Position numbers and translations under genes: made by a program | The notes under the pieces: model-generated | Database searches by the model: none | What the model was told of the DNA's origin: nothing | The model's input: the letters and a program-made list of their open reading frames with translations, nothing else | DNA from: DATBVX01 sp963695985 | GTDB taxonomy: Bacteria; Pseudomonadota; Gammaproteobacteria; Steroidobacterales; Steroidobacteraceae | Reading direction: 5' to 3' | Assembly: GCA_963695985.1 (NCBI GenBank) | Contig: CAVOIC010000007.1 | Location: 1-64,000 of the forward strand | Length of the DNA: 64,000 nucleotides | Shown: positions 33,364 through 40,860 of the stretch, in pieces | Position numbering within the stretch: position 1 is the stretch's first letter | Layout of the letters: each line of letters begins with the position of its first letter

Positions 33364-34929
33364 CTAGTGCAGGCGTGCACCCTTGAACGTGACCGCGGAG
33401 TGGCAGCGCTGGCATTGCCGTCCATACTGTCCGAGATGGATGTCGTCCTGCGCGTGGCAGGACACGCACTGCGTATCGAGTTTCACCTGGCCGGGCGGCT
33501 GCTTGTGGCAACCCTCGCACGCGACCTTCGAGTGGGCACCTGCGAGCGGAAAACCGGTCTCCTTGCCGTGGTCGAAATCCCAGATGCGCCAGCCGTTCGG
33601 CGAGTGGCACCTCGCGCACTCCTTGCCAAGGCCGCCCTTGTGCACGTCGTCCCGGTCATGGCAGGCGTAGCAATCGCGACCGACATCCTTGTACGCAGGT
33701 GTCACGTGGCACTGCTCACACGGCACGGCGACATGCAGTCCGACGAGGGGGAAATCCGTAAGGTCGTGGTCGAAGTGCACGCCAGCCAGCCAGCCGTCCG
33801 GCGAGTGGCACGTGGCACAGTCGGTTCCCAGCTTGCCCGAGTGCGCATCGCTGGCGCGGTGGCAGCCGATGCAGTCCGTCGCAAGCTTCTGAGTCACGGT
33901 CGGCGCGGTGTGGCACGCATGGCAGTCGACCTTGGCGTGACGCCCTTCGAGCGGCCACTTGGTGTCGCGTGAGTGATCAAACGTCGACGTCTGCCACTTC
34001 TCGTTATCGTGGCACTTGCCGCAGTCGATACCGAGACGCTCGGCGTGTACGTCCTGGCCGCGATGGCAGCCATAGCAGTCGCGTGGCAGCTTGTCCTTGA
34101 GATTACCCGTACGGTGACAATCCTGGCAGTCGATGCGCGCGTGCACGCCTTCGAGAGCGAAGCCGGTTTCCTTGGCGTGATCGAACTTCGTCTTCTTCCA
34201 GCCTGCTGTCGAGTGACAGTCGCCACACTTCGATCCGCGTTCGCCGTGGTGCACATCGTCGGGGGTATGACAGGACGCGCACTGCTGTGGCGTGTCCTTG
34301 TAGCGATTGCCGAAGTGGCACTGCACGCAGGGCACGTCCACATGCCTGTCGCGCAGCGGATACGAGGTTTTGTCGTGGTCGAAGTGCACGTCGCGCCACG
34401 CAACGGCGTTGTGGCAGAACTCGCAGTTCCTGCCGAGCTTGCCTTCATGTGGCTCTTGCTTCTGATGGCACGACAGGCACTCCCCGGACGCTTCGCGAAA
34501 CGCTTTGCCGGGCCGATGACAACTGTCGCACGCGAGCGTGGCGTGGGCTCCTTCGAGGGCGAAGTCAGTCATCCGGTGATCGAACTGCTCGCGGCTGAGC
34601 TTGACGATATCTGCATCTCGTCCCAGGTGTTCGGAGTGACACGCGCGGCATTGTGAGGAACCGATTCCGGGCAAGCGGCCGTGGAAGCCGCGATGCTGGG
34701 TGATGTCGGCCGCGACCTTGTCGTGGCAGGTGAGGCAAAGCTGCGTCTGGCGCGCGCGATCGGCGCGGTCGTGGCACTGCGAGCAGTCCTCCTCGAGCTT
34801 CTGGTGCGCACTGGTCAACTTTCCGGGCATGAGCAGCGTCTCCGGATTGACGGCGTGAGCAAGTCTCGGTGACATCCACGACATCAGTATTGCCATCACC
34901 AGTAGTGCTCCGTCCCTGCTGCAACGCAT
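33364..34929 (-). CDS. 21-CXXCH periplasmic multiheme c-type cytochrome
   Basis: The 521-residue protein starts with MRCSRDGALLVMAILMSWMSPRLAHA, a signal peptide; the longer frame to 35229 is cysteine-rich nonsense over the preceding gene. I count 21 CXXCH motifs, spaced about 20-25 residues apart, with FDH and VHxG histidines between them (for example TKFDHAKETGFALEGVHARIDCQDCH). The units are less regular than in the giant protein and resemble cytochrome c3/c7-like modules. It ends nine bases before the giant cytochrome gene and would pass electrons through the periplasm. Confidence 0.92.
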   Translation of the reverse strand: MRCSRDGALLVMAILMSWMSPRLAHAVNPETLLMPGKLTSAHQKLEEDCSQCHDRADRARQTQLCLTCHDKVAADITQHRGFHGRLPGIGSSQCRACHSEHLGRDADIVKLSREQFDHRMTDFALEGAHATLACDSCHRPGKAFREASGECLSCHQKQEPHEGKLGRNCEFCHNAVAWRDVHFDHDKTSYPLRDRHVDVPCVQCHFGNRYKDTPQQCASCHTPDDVHHGERGSKCGDCHSTAGWKKTKFDHAKETGFALEGVHARIDCQDCHRTGNLKDKLPRDCYGCHRGQDVHAERLGIDCGKCHDNEKWQTSTFDHSRDTKWPLEGRHAKVDCHACHTAPTVTQKLATDCIGCHRASDAHSGKLGTDCATCHSPDGWLAGVHFDHDLTDFPLVGLHVAVPCEQCHVTPAYKDVGRDCYACHDRDDVHKGGLGKECARCHSPNGWRIWDFDHGKETGFPLAGAHSKVACEGCHKQPPGQVKLDTQCVSCHAQDDIHLGQYGRQCQRCHSAVTFKGARLH

Positions 34930-34948
34930 GTGCCGGGCCGCGTCAGCC

Positions 34949-35938
34949 TCAGTACACGTGCACCGCGACGACGTGCACGATCGCGGCCATGAACATGATG
35001 AACATGAGTGGCATGTGCAGCACATGCCACAGTGAGAACAGTCGCTCGTAGGCTTCGAACTCAGCCACGCGTCGTGTGGCGACGAGGCGCGTCTTGATAT
35101 AGGTGCCGGCGGCGCGGCGCAGGCGCCGACGTTGCTCGGCAACGAGCGGCGATTGCCGCGCGGCGGCGCGCAGCGCCTTTGATACGTAGCGACGCAGCCG
35201 CCAGCGCGCCAGCGGAGCGTTGACTGCAACGATCAGAGGCTTCGCGAGTCCGAGCACCGGCACCCGCGTACCACTGGCCAGGAGTCGGGCCTCCTGCTGT
35301 TCCAGCCGGTTGACGAGCTCAGGCAGGAACGCGATCGTGCCCTGGAGCGCGCGCAGCCGTTCGGCGTTTTGCTGCAGCTCGCCCAGGCTCATCTTGCGTC
35401 CGTACAGGCCATAGTGAATGTGCGAATAGAAGTAGCGGCCGACGAGGCCGCTCGAGGCTACCGTCAGCATGCAGAACAGGGCGACGTTGCTGTTGGTGGC
35501 GCCAAGGCTGAAGTTCGAGTGATAAAGAATGCAGATCGGCCCCAGGACGCCGAGCGCCATGTGCACTTCGAACCACTTGGAAAGCGATCCGAGGAATTTG
35601 AGCCAACGTACGCGCTTGCGAGCGGAGTAGAGCAGCAGGAGTACCATCATGCTGCCGCCGACGATTCCGAGGATGTAACCGAAGCCGCGTTCGGGCGTGA
35701 TGTAGCGCTCGGTCGGGAGGCGCCAGCCGAGATAGATGACGAGGGCGCACACGGCGAAGAACACGCGCGCAGGCGTGATCCAGCGGCGTCGCGTCTCCGT
35801 CTCAACAGCAACGGCGGTCTGTGGCCTGGGTACGGCAGGTCCAGACACCGTGTGAACACGGCGCTGCCCTGCCACGGGCGTCCCGCTCTTCACCTCGTGC
35901 TGCACTTGTCTGCTGGGAACGGGCACGATGCGCCTCAA
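34949..35938 (-). CDS. Cytochrome-b-like integral membrane protein
   Basis: The 329-residue protein has a cytoplasmic N-terminus of ~55 residues and five to six membrane segments. Histidines sit in or next to helices: WFEVHMALG and ILYHSNFS in one pair, YSHIHYG, and LWHVLHMPLMF...AIVHVVAVHVY in the last helices, the pattern of a di-heme b-type protein of the ferric-reductase/NarI kind. A charged coiled segment lies at residues ~185-265. It is placed to hand electrons from the quinone pool or from the divergent oxidoreductase to the 21-heme protein. Confidence 0.78.
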   Translation of the reverse strand: MRRIVPVPSRQVQHEVKSGTPVAGQRRVHTVSGPAVPRPQTAVAVETETRRRWITPARVFFAVCALVIYLGWRLPTERYITPERGFGYILGIVGGSMMVLLLLYSARKRVRWLKFLGSLSKWFEVHMALGVLGPICILYHSNFSLGATNSNVALFCMLTVASSGLVGRYFYSHIHYGLYGRKMSLGELQQNAERLRALQGTIAFLPELVNRLEQQEARLLASGTRVPVLGLAKPLIVAVNAPLARWRLRRYVSKALRAAARQSPLVAEQRRRLRRAAGTYIKTRLVATRRVAEFEAYERLFSLWHVLHMPLMFIMFMAAIVHVVAVHVY

Positions 35939-37203
35939 CTGATAACGCGTGAAATGACGAGGTCCAGTCTCTTGCCTTCCGCGGGCTGCAGGACGGGGCT
36001 CTCTACATAGAGATCGCCCGGCGCGGGCAGCGCCTGACCACTACGCGACAGGCGAGCTTCCACGATCACCCGGGTGAAGTCGGACAACTTGCGCGCCGGC
36101 ATCATCGCCAGGCTGTCATCGAGCCGGAAACTCACCGGCCAGGAAGTGGGCGAGGTGCGAAATACGGCGAGGGGCGGGCCTGGAGAATCGGCTGCCTTGG
36201 CATATATAAAAAGAGTGGCCCCCGGAACGACTCGGGCGGCGAGTGCCTTGTCGACCGATACGGTACCGCTCACCTGCACCGCGACCGGCGCCGGGCCGGT
36301 CTCGCTGGAGCCGGCCGGCACTTTGGCCAGCGCCGCCGCCTCGGCAATGTTCGCCTCGATGATCGCTACGTCCGGCGAATTGGCGGGCAGTGTCGCGCGC
36401 AGCTGCTTCCATACCGCGAGCGAATCGCCGTAGCGGCGCTGCTCGTGCGCGAGGCTGGCCTTGAGCCACAGCGCCTTGGTGTGGTGCGCGTCGAGCGCGA
36501 GCGCGCGGTCGATAGCGCGTGCAGGCGCGCCAGCCAGTGAACCGCCGGCAAGCGTTGCAAGCACGTCGGCGTAGTCCGCCCACGAGTCGGCGGTCATGGC
36601 GTTCAGTGCAACGACCCGCTCGAACGCGCTGCGTGACTCCTGGAACTTGCGTTGGTGTCGATAGATGGTTGCCAGCTCGAGCCACGCATTAGCATCGCGC
36701 GGGGCTTCGCGCACGCGCGCTTCGAGCGCCTGAGTCGACCTGGTGTCGCTGGCTGCGGGTGGGGACGTTGCTCCTGACGCTCCGGCTGCGCTGGCGGCCT
36801 GCGCACGCACCCTGGCGGCATCGTCGGGGCGGCCCAGTACCTCGTAGGTCTGCGCCAGGAGCTGCCAGTCACTGCTGCTGCCGCCGTCGCGCGTCAAGCG
36901 CTCTTCGAGCTTGCTCGCGGCACTTTCCAACGACTGTCCCTGCTCGCCCGGCGCCGGCGTGCGCGCTCCGGGATGTGGAGGAGTGACCGCAGTCAGGGAC
37001 TGCTCGACGGCGTCGGGGCTGCCCAGAGTACGATAGACAATGAGTGTAGCCGCGCCGAAGCCCACGACCGCGAGCGCGGCAACGGCGAAGCGGACGCCGC
37101 GGCCAGGGAACTTCTGCGCGAACGCGCGTGCAAGCGGAAGCATGACGAATGCTGCCGCGAAGCCGGTGAGAATTCCTGCTCCGTACCAGAAATAGGTAAC
37201 CAT
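35935..37203 (-). CDS. CcmI/CycH-like cytochrome c maturation TPR protein
   Basis: The 422-residue protein has an N-terminal membrane helix (YFWYGAGILTGFAAAFVMLPL), a second (VRFAVAALAVVGFGAATLIVY), a TPR region at residues ~95-290 (NAWLELATIYRHQRKFQESRSAFERVVALN) and a C-terminal periplasmic domain beginning SGTVSVDKALAARVVPGATLFIYA. This layout is that of CcmI, the apocytochrome chaperone of the system I heme lyase. Being alone without ccmA-H and next to very large multiheme proteins, it may be a dedicated chaperone. It overlaps the next gene by four bases. Confidence 0.85.
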   Translation of the reverse strand: MVTYFWYGAGILTGFAAAFVMLPLARAFAQKFPGRGVRFAVAALAVVGFGAATLIVYRTLGSPDAVEQSLTAVTPPHPGARTPAPGEQGQSLESAASKLEERLTRDGGSSSDWQLLAQTYEVLGRPDDAARVRAQAASAAGASGATSPPAASDTRSTQALEARVREAPRDANAWLELATIYRHQRKFQESRSAFERVVALNAMTADSWADYADVLATLAGGSLAGAPARAIDRALALDAHHTKALWLKASLAHEQRRYGDSLAVWKQLRATLPANSPDVAIIEANIAEAAALAKVPAGSSETGPAPVAVQVSGTVSVDKALAARVVPGATLFIYAKAADSPGPPLAVFRTSPTSWPVSFRLDDSLAMMPARKLSDFTRVIVEARLSRSGQALPAPGDLYVESPVLQPAEGKRLDLVISRVIS

Positions 37204-37509
37204 CAGCCCACGCGAGTGACGCTTGTGGCCAAGACATTGAACTCCCTGCTGCTACGCCGCCCAGACGCAGTTCCCGGACCTATTGTCATCAAACCATCAG
37301 CGCACACAATGTCTCGGATGACCGACAGCACGGCGTCGCGATTCACCGACAATTCCCGGCAGAAATGTGCTTCCGCGCACACATTGGGAGCATGGTAGCC
37401 TTGCGCCGCGCGGCGTCTCTGCAAATAGGGAAATCACCCAGCGAAAATTTGCAGTTGGCGGACGTGGTGAGCTTGAACGTCAGGGACCGGTCTGCGATGT
37501 TTCTATTCG
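37204..37509. other. Divergent control region of the electron-transfer cluster
   Basis: 306 bases separate the leftward cytochrome run from the rightward oxidoreductase gene. No ORF or clear FNR-type TTGAT-N4-ATCAA box is visible. TTGAAC-17-GATGTT before 37510 is only a weak promoter candidate. Confidence 0.4.
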
Positions 37510-38817
37510 ATGGAAGTTCTCACTTACCTGATTTACGGAGTGCCGCTGCTGCTCGTGCTGGCGTGGTTTGCACGCAAGCGACGGCATCTCGAGCAGTTGA
37601 GCAGCGAAGCGAAGGACACATCGCACCAGGCAGGACTGCTGGAGCCCCCGTCCCTGCATCCGGTCATCGACCCGGCGCGCTGCATCGGCTGTGGTTCCTG
37701 CATCAAGGCCTGCCCGGAGCAGCCTGAGCATCACGTGCTCGGTCTGATTGATGGTCGTGCGCAGCTCGTGAGTCCCACGGATTGCATCGGACACGGAGCG
37801 TGCAAGGCAGTGTGCCCGGTCGAGGCGATCACTCTGGTGTTCGGCACCGAACGACGCGGTGTCGACATACCCCTGTTGAGCGCGCGCTTCGAGACCAACG
37901 TTCCGGGCATCTTCATCGCAGGCGAGTTGGGTGGGATGGGACTCATCCGCAATGCGCTCGAACAGGGGCGGCAGGCGGTGGAAGCTATTCACGAACTGCG
38001 GCGTGGCAAGGGCGAGGGACTGGACCTCGTGATCGTCGGCGCCGGGCCGGCTGGCTTTTCCGCGTCGCTGACCGCGATGTCGAAGAAAATGCGCTTCATG
38101 ACCATCGAACAGGAATCACTGGGCGGGTGCGTATTCCAATATCCGCGCGGCAAGCTGGTGATGACTGCACCGGCGGAGATACCGCTGGTAGGTAAGATCA
38201 ACTTCCGCCAGACCAGCAAGGAACAACTGCTCGAGTTCTGGCGCGAAGCCGAGCGCAAGACCGGACTCAAGACCAACTATCGCGAGCGCGTGGAGCACAT
38301 CGAGAAGGACGGCGATGGCTTCATCGTGCACACTACAAAGGGACACTACCGCACGCGTAGCGTGCTGCTGTCGATTGGACGCCGCGGGACCCCGCGCAAG
38401 CTCGGAGTGCCAGGCGAAGAACTACCGAAAGTCGTGTACCGCCTGATCGATCCGGAGCAGTACGCGGGCCAGCACGTGCTGGTCGTGGGAGGCGGTGACA
38501 GTGCGATGGAAGCCGCCGCCAGTATTGCGGAGCTTGGCAATACACAGGTGGTGCTCTCCTATCGCGGCGAGGCGTTTGCTCGGGCGAAGCCGCGCAATAG
38601 GGACCGAGTCGCCACAGCGCAGCGCAGTGGCCAGCTGCGGGTCATGCTCAATTCCAACGTCAAGCAGATCGCTGCCGAGTGCGTGGCCATCGAACAAACG
38701 GGTAAGCTGCACGAAGTGCAGAACGACGCCGTGATCGTCAACGCGGGCGGAATCCTTCCGACCGAATTCCTCAACAAAGTGGGCGTTCGCGTCGAAACCA
38801 AGTATGGAACGGCATAA
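37510..38817 (+). CDS. Membrane-anchored 2x[4Fe-4S] ferredoxin / FAD-NAD(P) oxidoreductase
   Basis: The 435-residue protein has an N-terminal membrane anchor (LTYLIYGVPLLLVLAWFA), a bacterial-type ferredoxin domain (CIGCGSCIKACPEQP and CIGHGACKAVCPVEA, eight cysteines) and a thioredoxin-reductase-like flavoprotein domain with two Rossmann motifs, VIVGAGPAGFSASL and VLVVGGGDSAMEAAASIAELG. The redox CXXC of thioredoxin reductases is absent (GGCVFQYPRGK), so electrons should leave through the clusters. This is the probable NAD(P)H-side entry of the cluster. It overlaps the next gene by 14 bases. Confidence 0.88.
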   Translation: MEVLTYLIYGVPLLLVLAWFARKRRHLEQLSSEAKDTSHQAGLLEPPSLHPVIDPARCIGCGSCIKACPEQPEHHVLGLIDGRAQLVSPTDCIGHGACKAVCPVEAITLVFGTERRGVDIPLLSARFETNVPGIFIAGELGGMGLIRNALEQGRQAVEAIHELRRGKGEGLDLVIVGAGPAGFSASLTAMSKKMRFMTIEQESLGGCVFQYPRGKLVMTAPAEIPLVGKINFRQTSKEQLLEFWREAERKTGLKTNYRERVEHIEKDGDGFIVHTTKGHYRTRSVLLSIGRRGTPRKLGVPGEELPKVVYRLIDPEQYAGQHVLVVGGGDSAMEAAASIAELGNTQVVLSYRGEAFARAKPRNRDRVATAQRSGQLRVMLNSNVKQIAAECVAIEQTGKLHEVQNDAVIVNAGGILPTEFLNKVGVRVETKYGTA

Positions 38818-40810
38818 GGGCGTGAAAGCCCTTGCTGTTATGGCGTTGTTGATTCTCGGCGCTCTGCTGCGGGCCGAAACAGTGGGCGCCGCCGCCCGGA
38901 CCGCCGCCGATCCTCTCGAGCCGGCTAAGGCAGCCATTCGCGTAAAGGACTATGCCCGTGCCGTAACTGAACTGCAGAAGCAGGCGGCCGCCGGCAACGC
39001 GGACGCGCAGTATCTGCTCGCAACACTGCTGTTGAATGGGCTCGGCCAGGCCCCGGACCCCGAGGCAGCAAGAAGCTGGTTCGAGAAGGCCGCCGCGCAC
39101 GATCATGCCCGAGCGGCATACAGCCTGTCGGCTCTCCTCGCGAACTCGACGCCGCCGGATCCCGCGGGAGCGCGTCGCTGGCTGGAACGCGCACGGCAAC
39201 TCGGACTTCCAGAAGCAAAGCAAGCCGAATCGCGCGCGGCGCTCCCTCTGGAGTTTCGGCCACAAGTAGATCTTCAAAGTCCGCTCGCCAAACGAGACGC
39301 GCTATGGCTGGCGTCGGAGCATGGCGATGTCGCGGTGATCGAAGCGCTTGCCGAGCACAGCCTGATCGAGGCTCACGATGACTTCGGTCGCGGCGCACTG
39401 GCTCGCGCAGCGGGTGCCGGCCAGGCCGAAGCCACCGCGCTACTGATCCGTAAGGGCGCTAACGTGCGCGCCGCAGACCAGTTCCATATCACGCCGCTCA
39501 TGCTGGCGGCACAGAATGGGAGCGTGCCGACGGTGGACGCACTGCTGGCAGCCGGTGCCCCAGCAGACGCCGTGGATCAGAATGGCAACACGCCCCTCAT
39601 GTACGCGGCGCGCGCAGTTCGACTCTCGTGCGTCGAGCGCCTGCTCGCGGCGGGTGCCAGCGTGATGCCGCGCAATGCCCAGGACTGGTCAGCGCTCGAC
39701 TTCGCGCTGTCGGCAAACGCGACGGAAGTCGCAACGCTGCTGAAAGGGAAGGGCGCGGTCGCCTTGCGCCATTCTGCGACCCTCTCCACGGGCGGGAGCG
39801 TGAGTACCGTGCAGCGCGCGCAGCAGCCGCAGGTGGACTTGTATGCAAACTGGCCCGACCTCGCCGTTGCCGCCACTCGTGCTGATCCTGCGCTGCTCAA
39901 TGCGCTGCTGGCACGCGGCGCCGATCCCAATGCCACGACCAAGGACGGCACACCAGTGTTGATGGTGGCCGCGCAGGCCGGCGCGGCGAAGACTGTAGAG
40001 GCGCTGCTCAGGGCAGGCGCCACGCCCTCGCGCACGGATCGCCGGGGAAATACCGCCTTGGAACTTGCGGTCCGTGCGGGCTACGTCGATGTCGTAGAGA
40101 CGCTACTCGCACATGGCGCTGCCGTCGCCACGCCCTCGCAGTCAAGGGAGCCCCTGATCGTTGCGGCGGCAAAGGCGGCGAGCCCCGAGGCCGCGCGTGT
40201 GCTCATGGCACGTGGCGCTGCTGTAACTGCTGCTGATGAGAGCGGAATCACCGCCCTAATGATCGTAGCGCGAACGCCGCGCGTGGACTTCGCCACCCAA
40301 CTGATCGATGGCGGCGCGCGTTTGGATCAGGAAGACAAGGCGGGCCGGACGGCGATCTGGCACGCGGCGCGCTCAGGCAATCTCGCGATGGTGAAGCTCT
40401 TCGTCAGTCGTGGCGCTGCCGTCGAGCACGCGGACAAGAGTGGCGTCACGCCGCTGGGCGCCGCCGCTCTCGCCGGTGATGCTGAAACAGCTGCATGCCT
40501 GCTCGAGAGTGGTGCCGCTGTAAACACTCGCGCCGCACGCGGTGGCACACCACTGCTGCTCGCGGCGGCTGGCGGACACGAGAAAGTCATCGAAACTCTT
40601 CTTTCAGCGCGCGCGGACAAGAACGCGCAGGACCAGTCGGGTGACACGGCGCTCATGATTGCGAGCCGTAACGGCAGCACCGAGCTGGTTCGTAAGCTGG
40701 TGGATTCCGGAGCCAATACCAAAGTACGCAACAACGAGCACGCGGCGGCAGTCGATATCGCCGGCGCGCGCGGCTTCACGACGATCGTGCAGCTGCTGGG
40801 CGGTCGGTGA
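38804..40810 (+). CDS. Exported Sel1/ankyrin-repeat protein
   Basis: The 668-residue protein has a signal peptide (LAVMALLILGALLRAETVGA), two to three Sel1-like repeats (residues ~45-135, ADAQYLLATLLLNGLG...ARSWFEKAA) and about thirteen ankyrin repeats from residue ~165 to the end (GNTPLMYAARAV, GNTALELAVRAGYVDVVETLLAHGA). Such proteins are scaffolds. Overlap with the oxidoreductase gene makes it part of the electron-transfer locus, perhaps organising periplasmic cytochromes; that is an inference. Confidence 0.9.
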   Translation: MERHKGVKALAVMALLILGALLRAETVGAAARTAADPLEPAKAAIRVKDYARAVTELQKQAAAGNADAQYLLATLLLNGLGQAPDPEAARSWFEKAAAHDHARAAYSLSALLANSTPPDPAGARRWLERARQLGLPEAKQAESRAALPLEFRPQVDLQSPLAKRDALWLASEHGDVAVIEALAEHSLIEAHDDFGRGALARAAGAGQAEATALLIRKGANVRAADQFHITPLMLAAQNGSVPTVDALLAAGAPADAVDQNGNTPLMYAARAVRLSCVERLLAAGASVMPRNAQDWSALDFALSANATEVATLLKGKGAVALRHSATLSTGGSVSTVQRAQQPQVDLYANWPDLAVAATRADPALLNALLARGADPNATTKDGTPVLMVAAQAGAAKTVEALLRAGATPSRTDRRGNTALELAVRAGYVDVVETLLAHGAAVATPSQSREPLIVAAAKAASPEAARVLMARGAAVTAADESGITALMIVARTPRVDFATQLIDGGARLDQEDKAGRTAIWHAARSGNLAMVKLFVSRGAAVEHADKSGVTPLGAAALAGDAETAACLLESGAAVNTRAARGGTPLLLAAAGGHEKVIETLLSARADKNAQDQSGDTALMIASRNGSTELVRKLVDSGANTKVRNNEHAAAVDIAGARGFTTIVQLLGGR

Positions 40811-40815
40811 CAGCC

Positions 40816-40842
40816 GGACCCGCACCCGGAAGGGGCGGGTCC
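40816..40842. terminator. Hairpin between convergent genes
   Basis: GGACCCGC and GCGGGTCC form an 8-bp stem with an 11-base loop, six bases after the ankyrin gene and 18 bases after the convergent lipoprotein stop. No T-run is present. Confidence 0.4.
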
Positions 40843-40860
40843 AGCAGCACCTCGCGGCGA

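Noticed and set aside
30475..34600. CRISPR-like or tandem DNA repeat array
   Set aside because: The strong periodicity (~141 bp) is explained by two-heme coding units with diverged codons; there are no identical short repeats with unique spacers.
32746..34656. Long plus-strand frames across the multiheme genes (valine/alanine/glycine-rich repeats)
   Set aside because: They mirror the periodic CXXCH coding on the minus strand and have no independent signal peptide or motif.
34930..35229. Extending the 21-heme cytochrome upstream to 35229
   Set aside because: The extra 100 residues are cysteine/serine-rich antisense-like sequence over the cytochrome-b-like gene, and a proper signal peptide starts at 34929.
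37204..37509. FNR/ANR box in the divergent cytochrome control region
   Set aside because: TTG-TC-ATCAA near 37286 lacks the proper half-site spacing, so anaerobic control is not supported by sequence.
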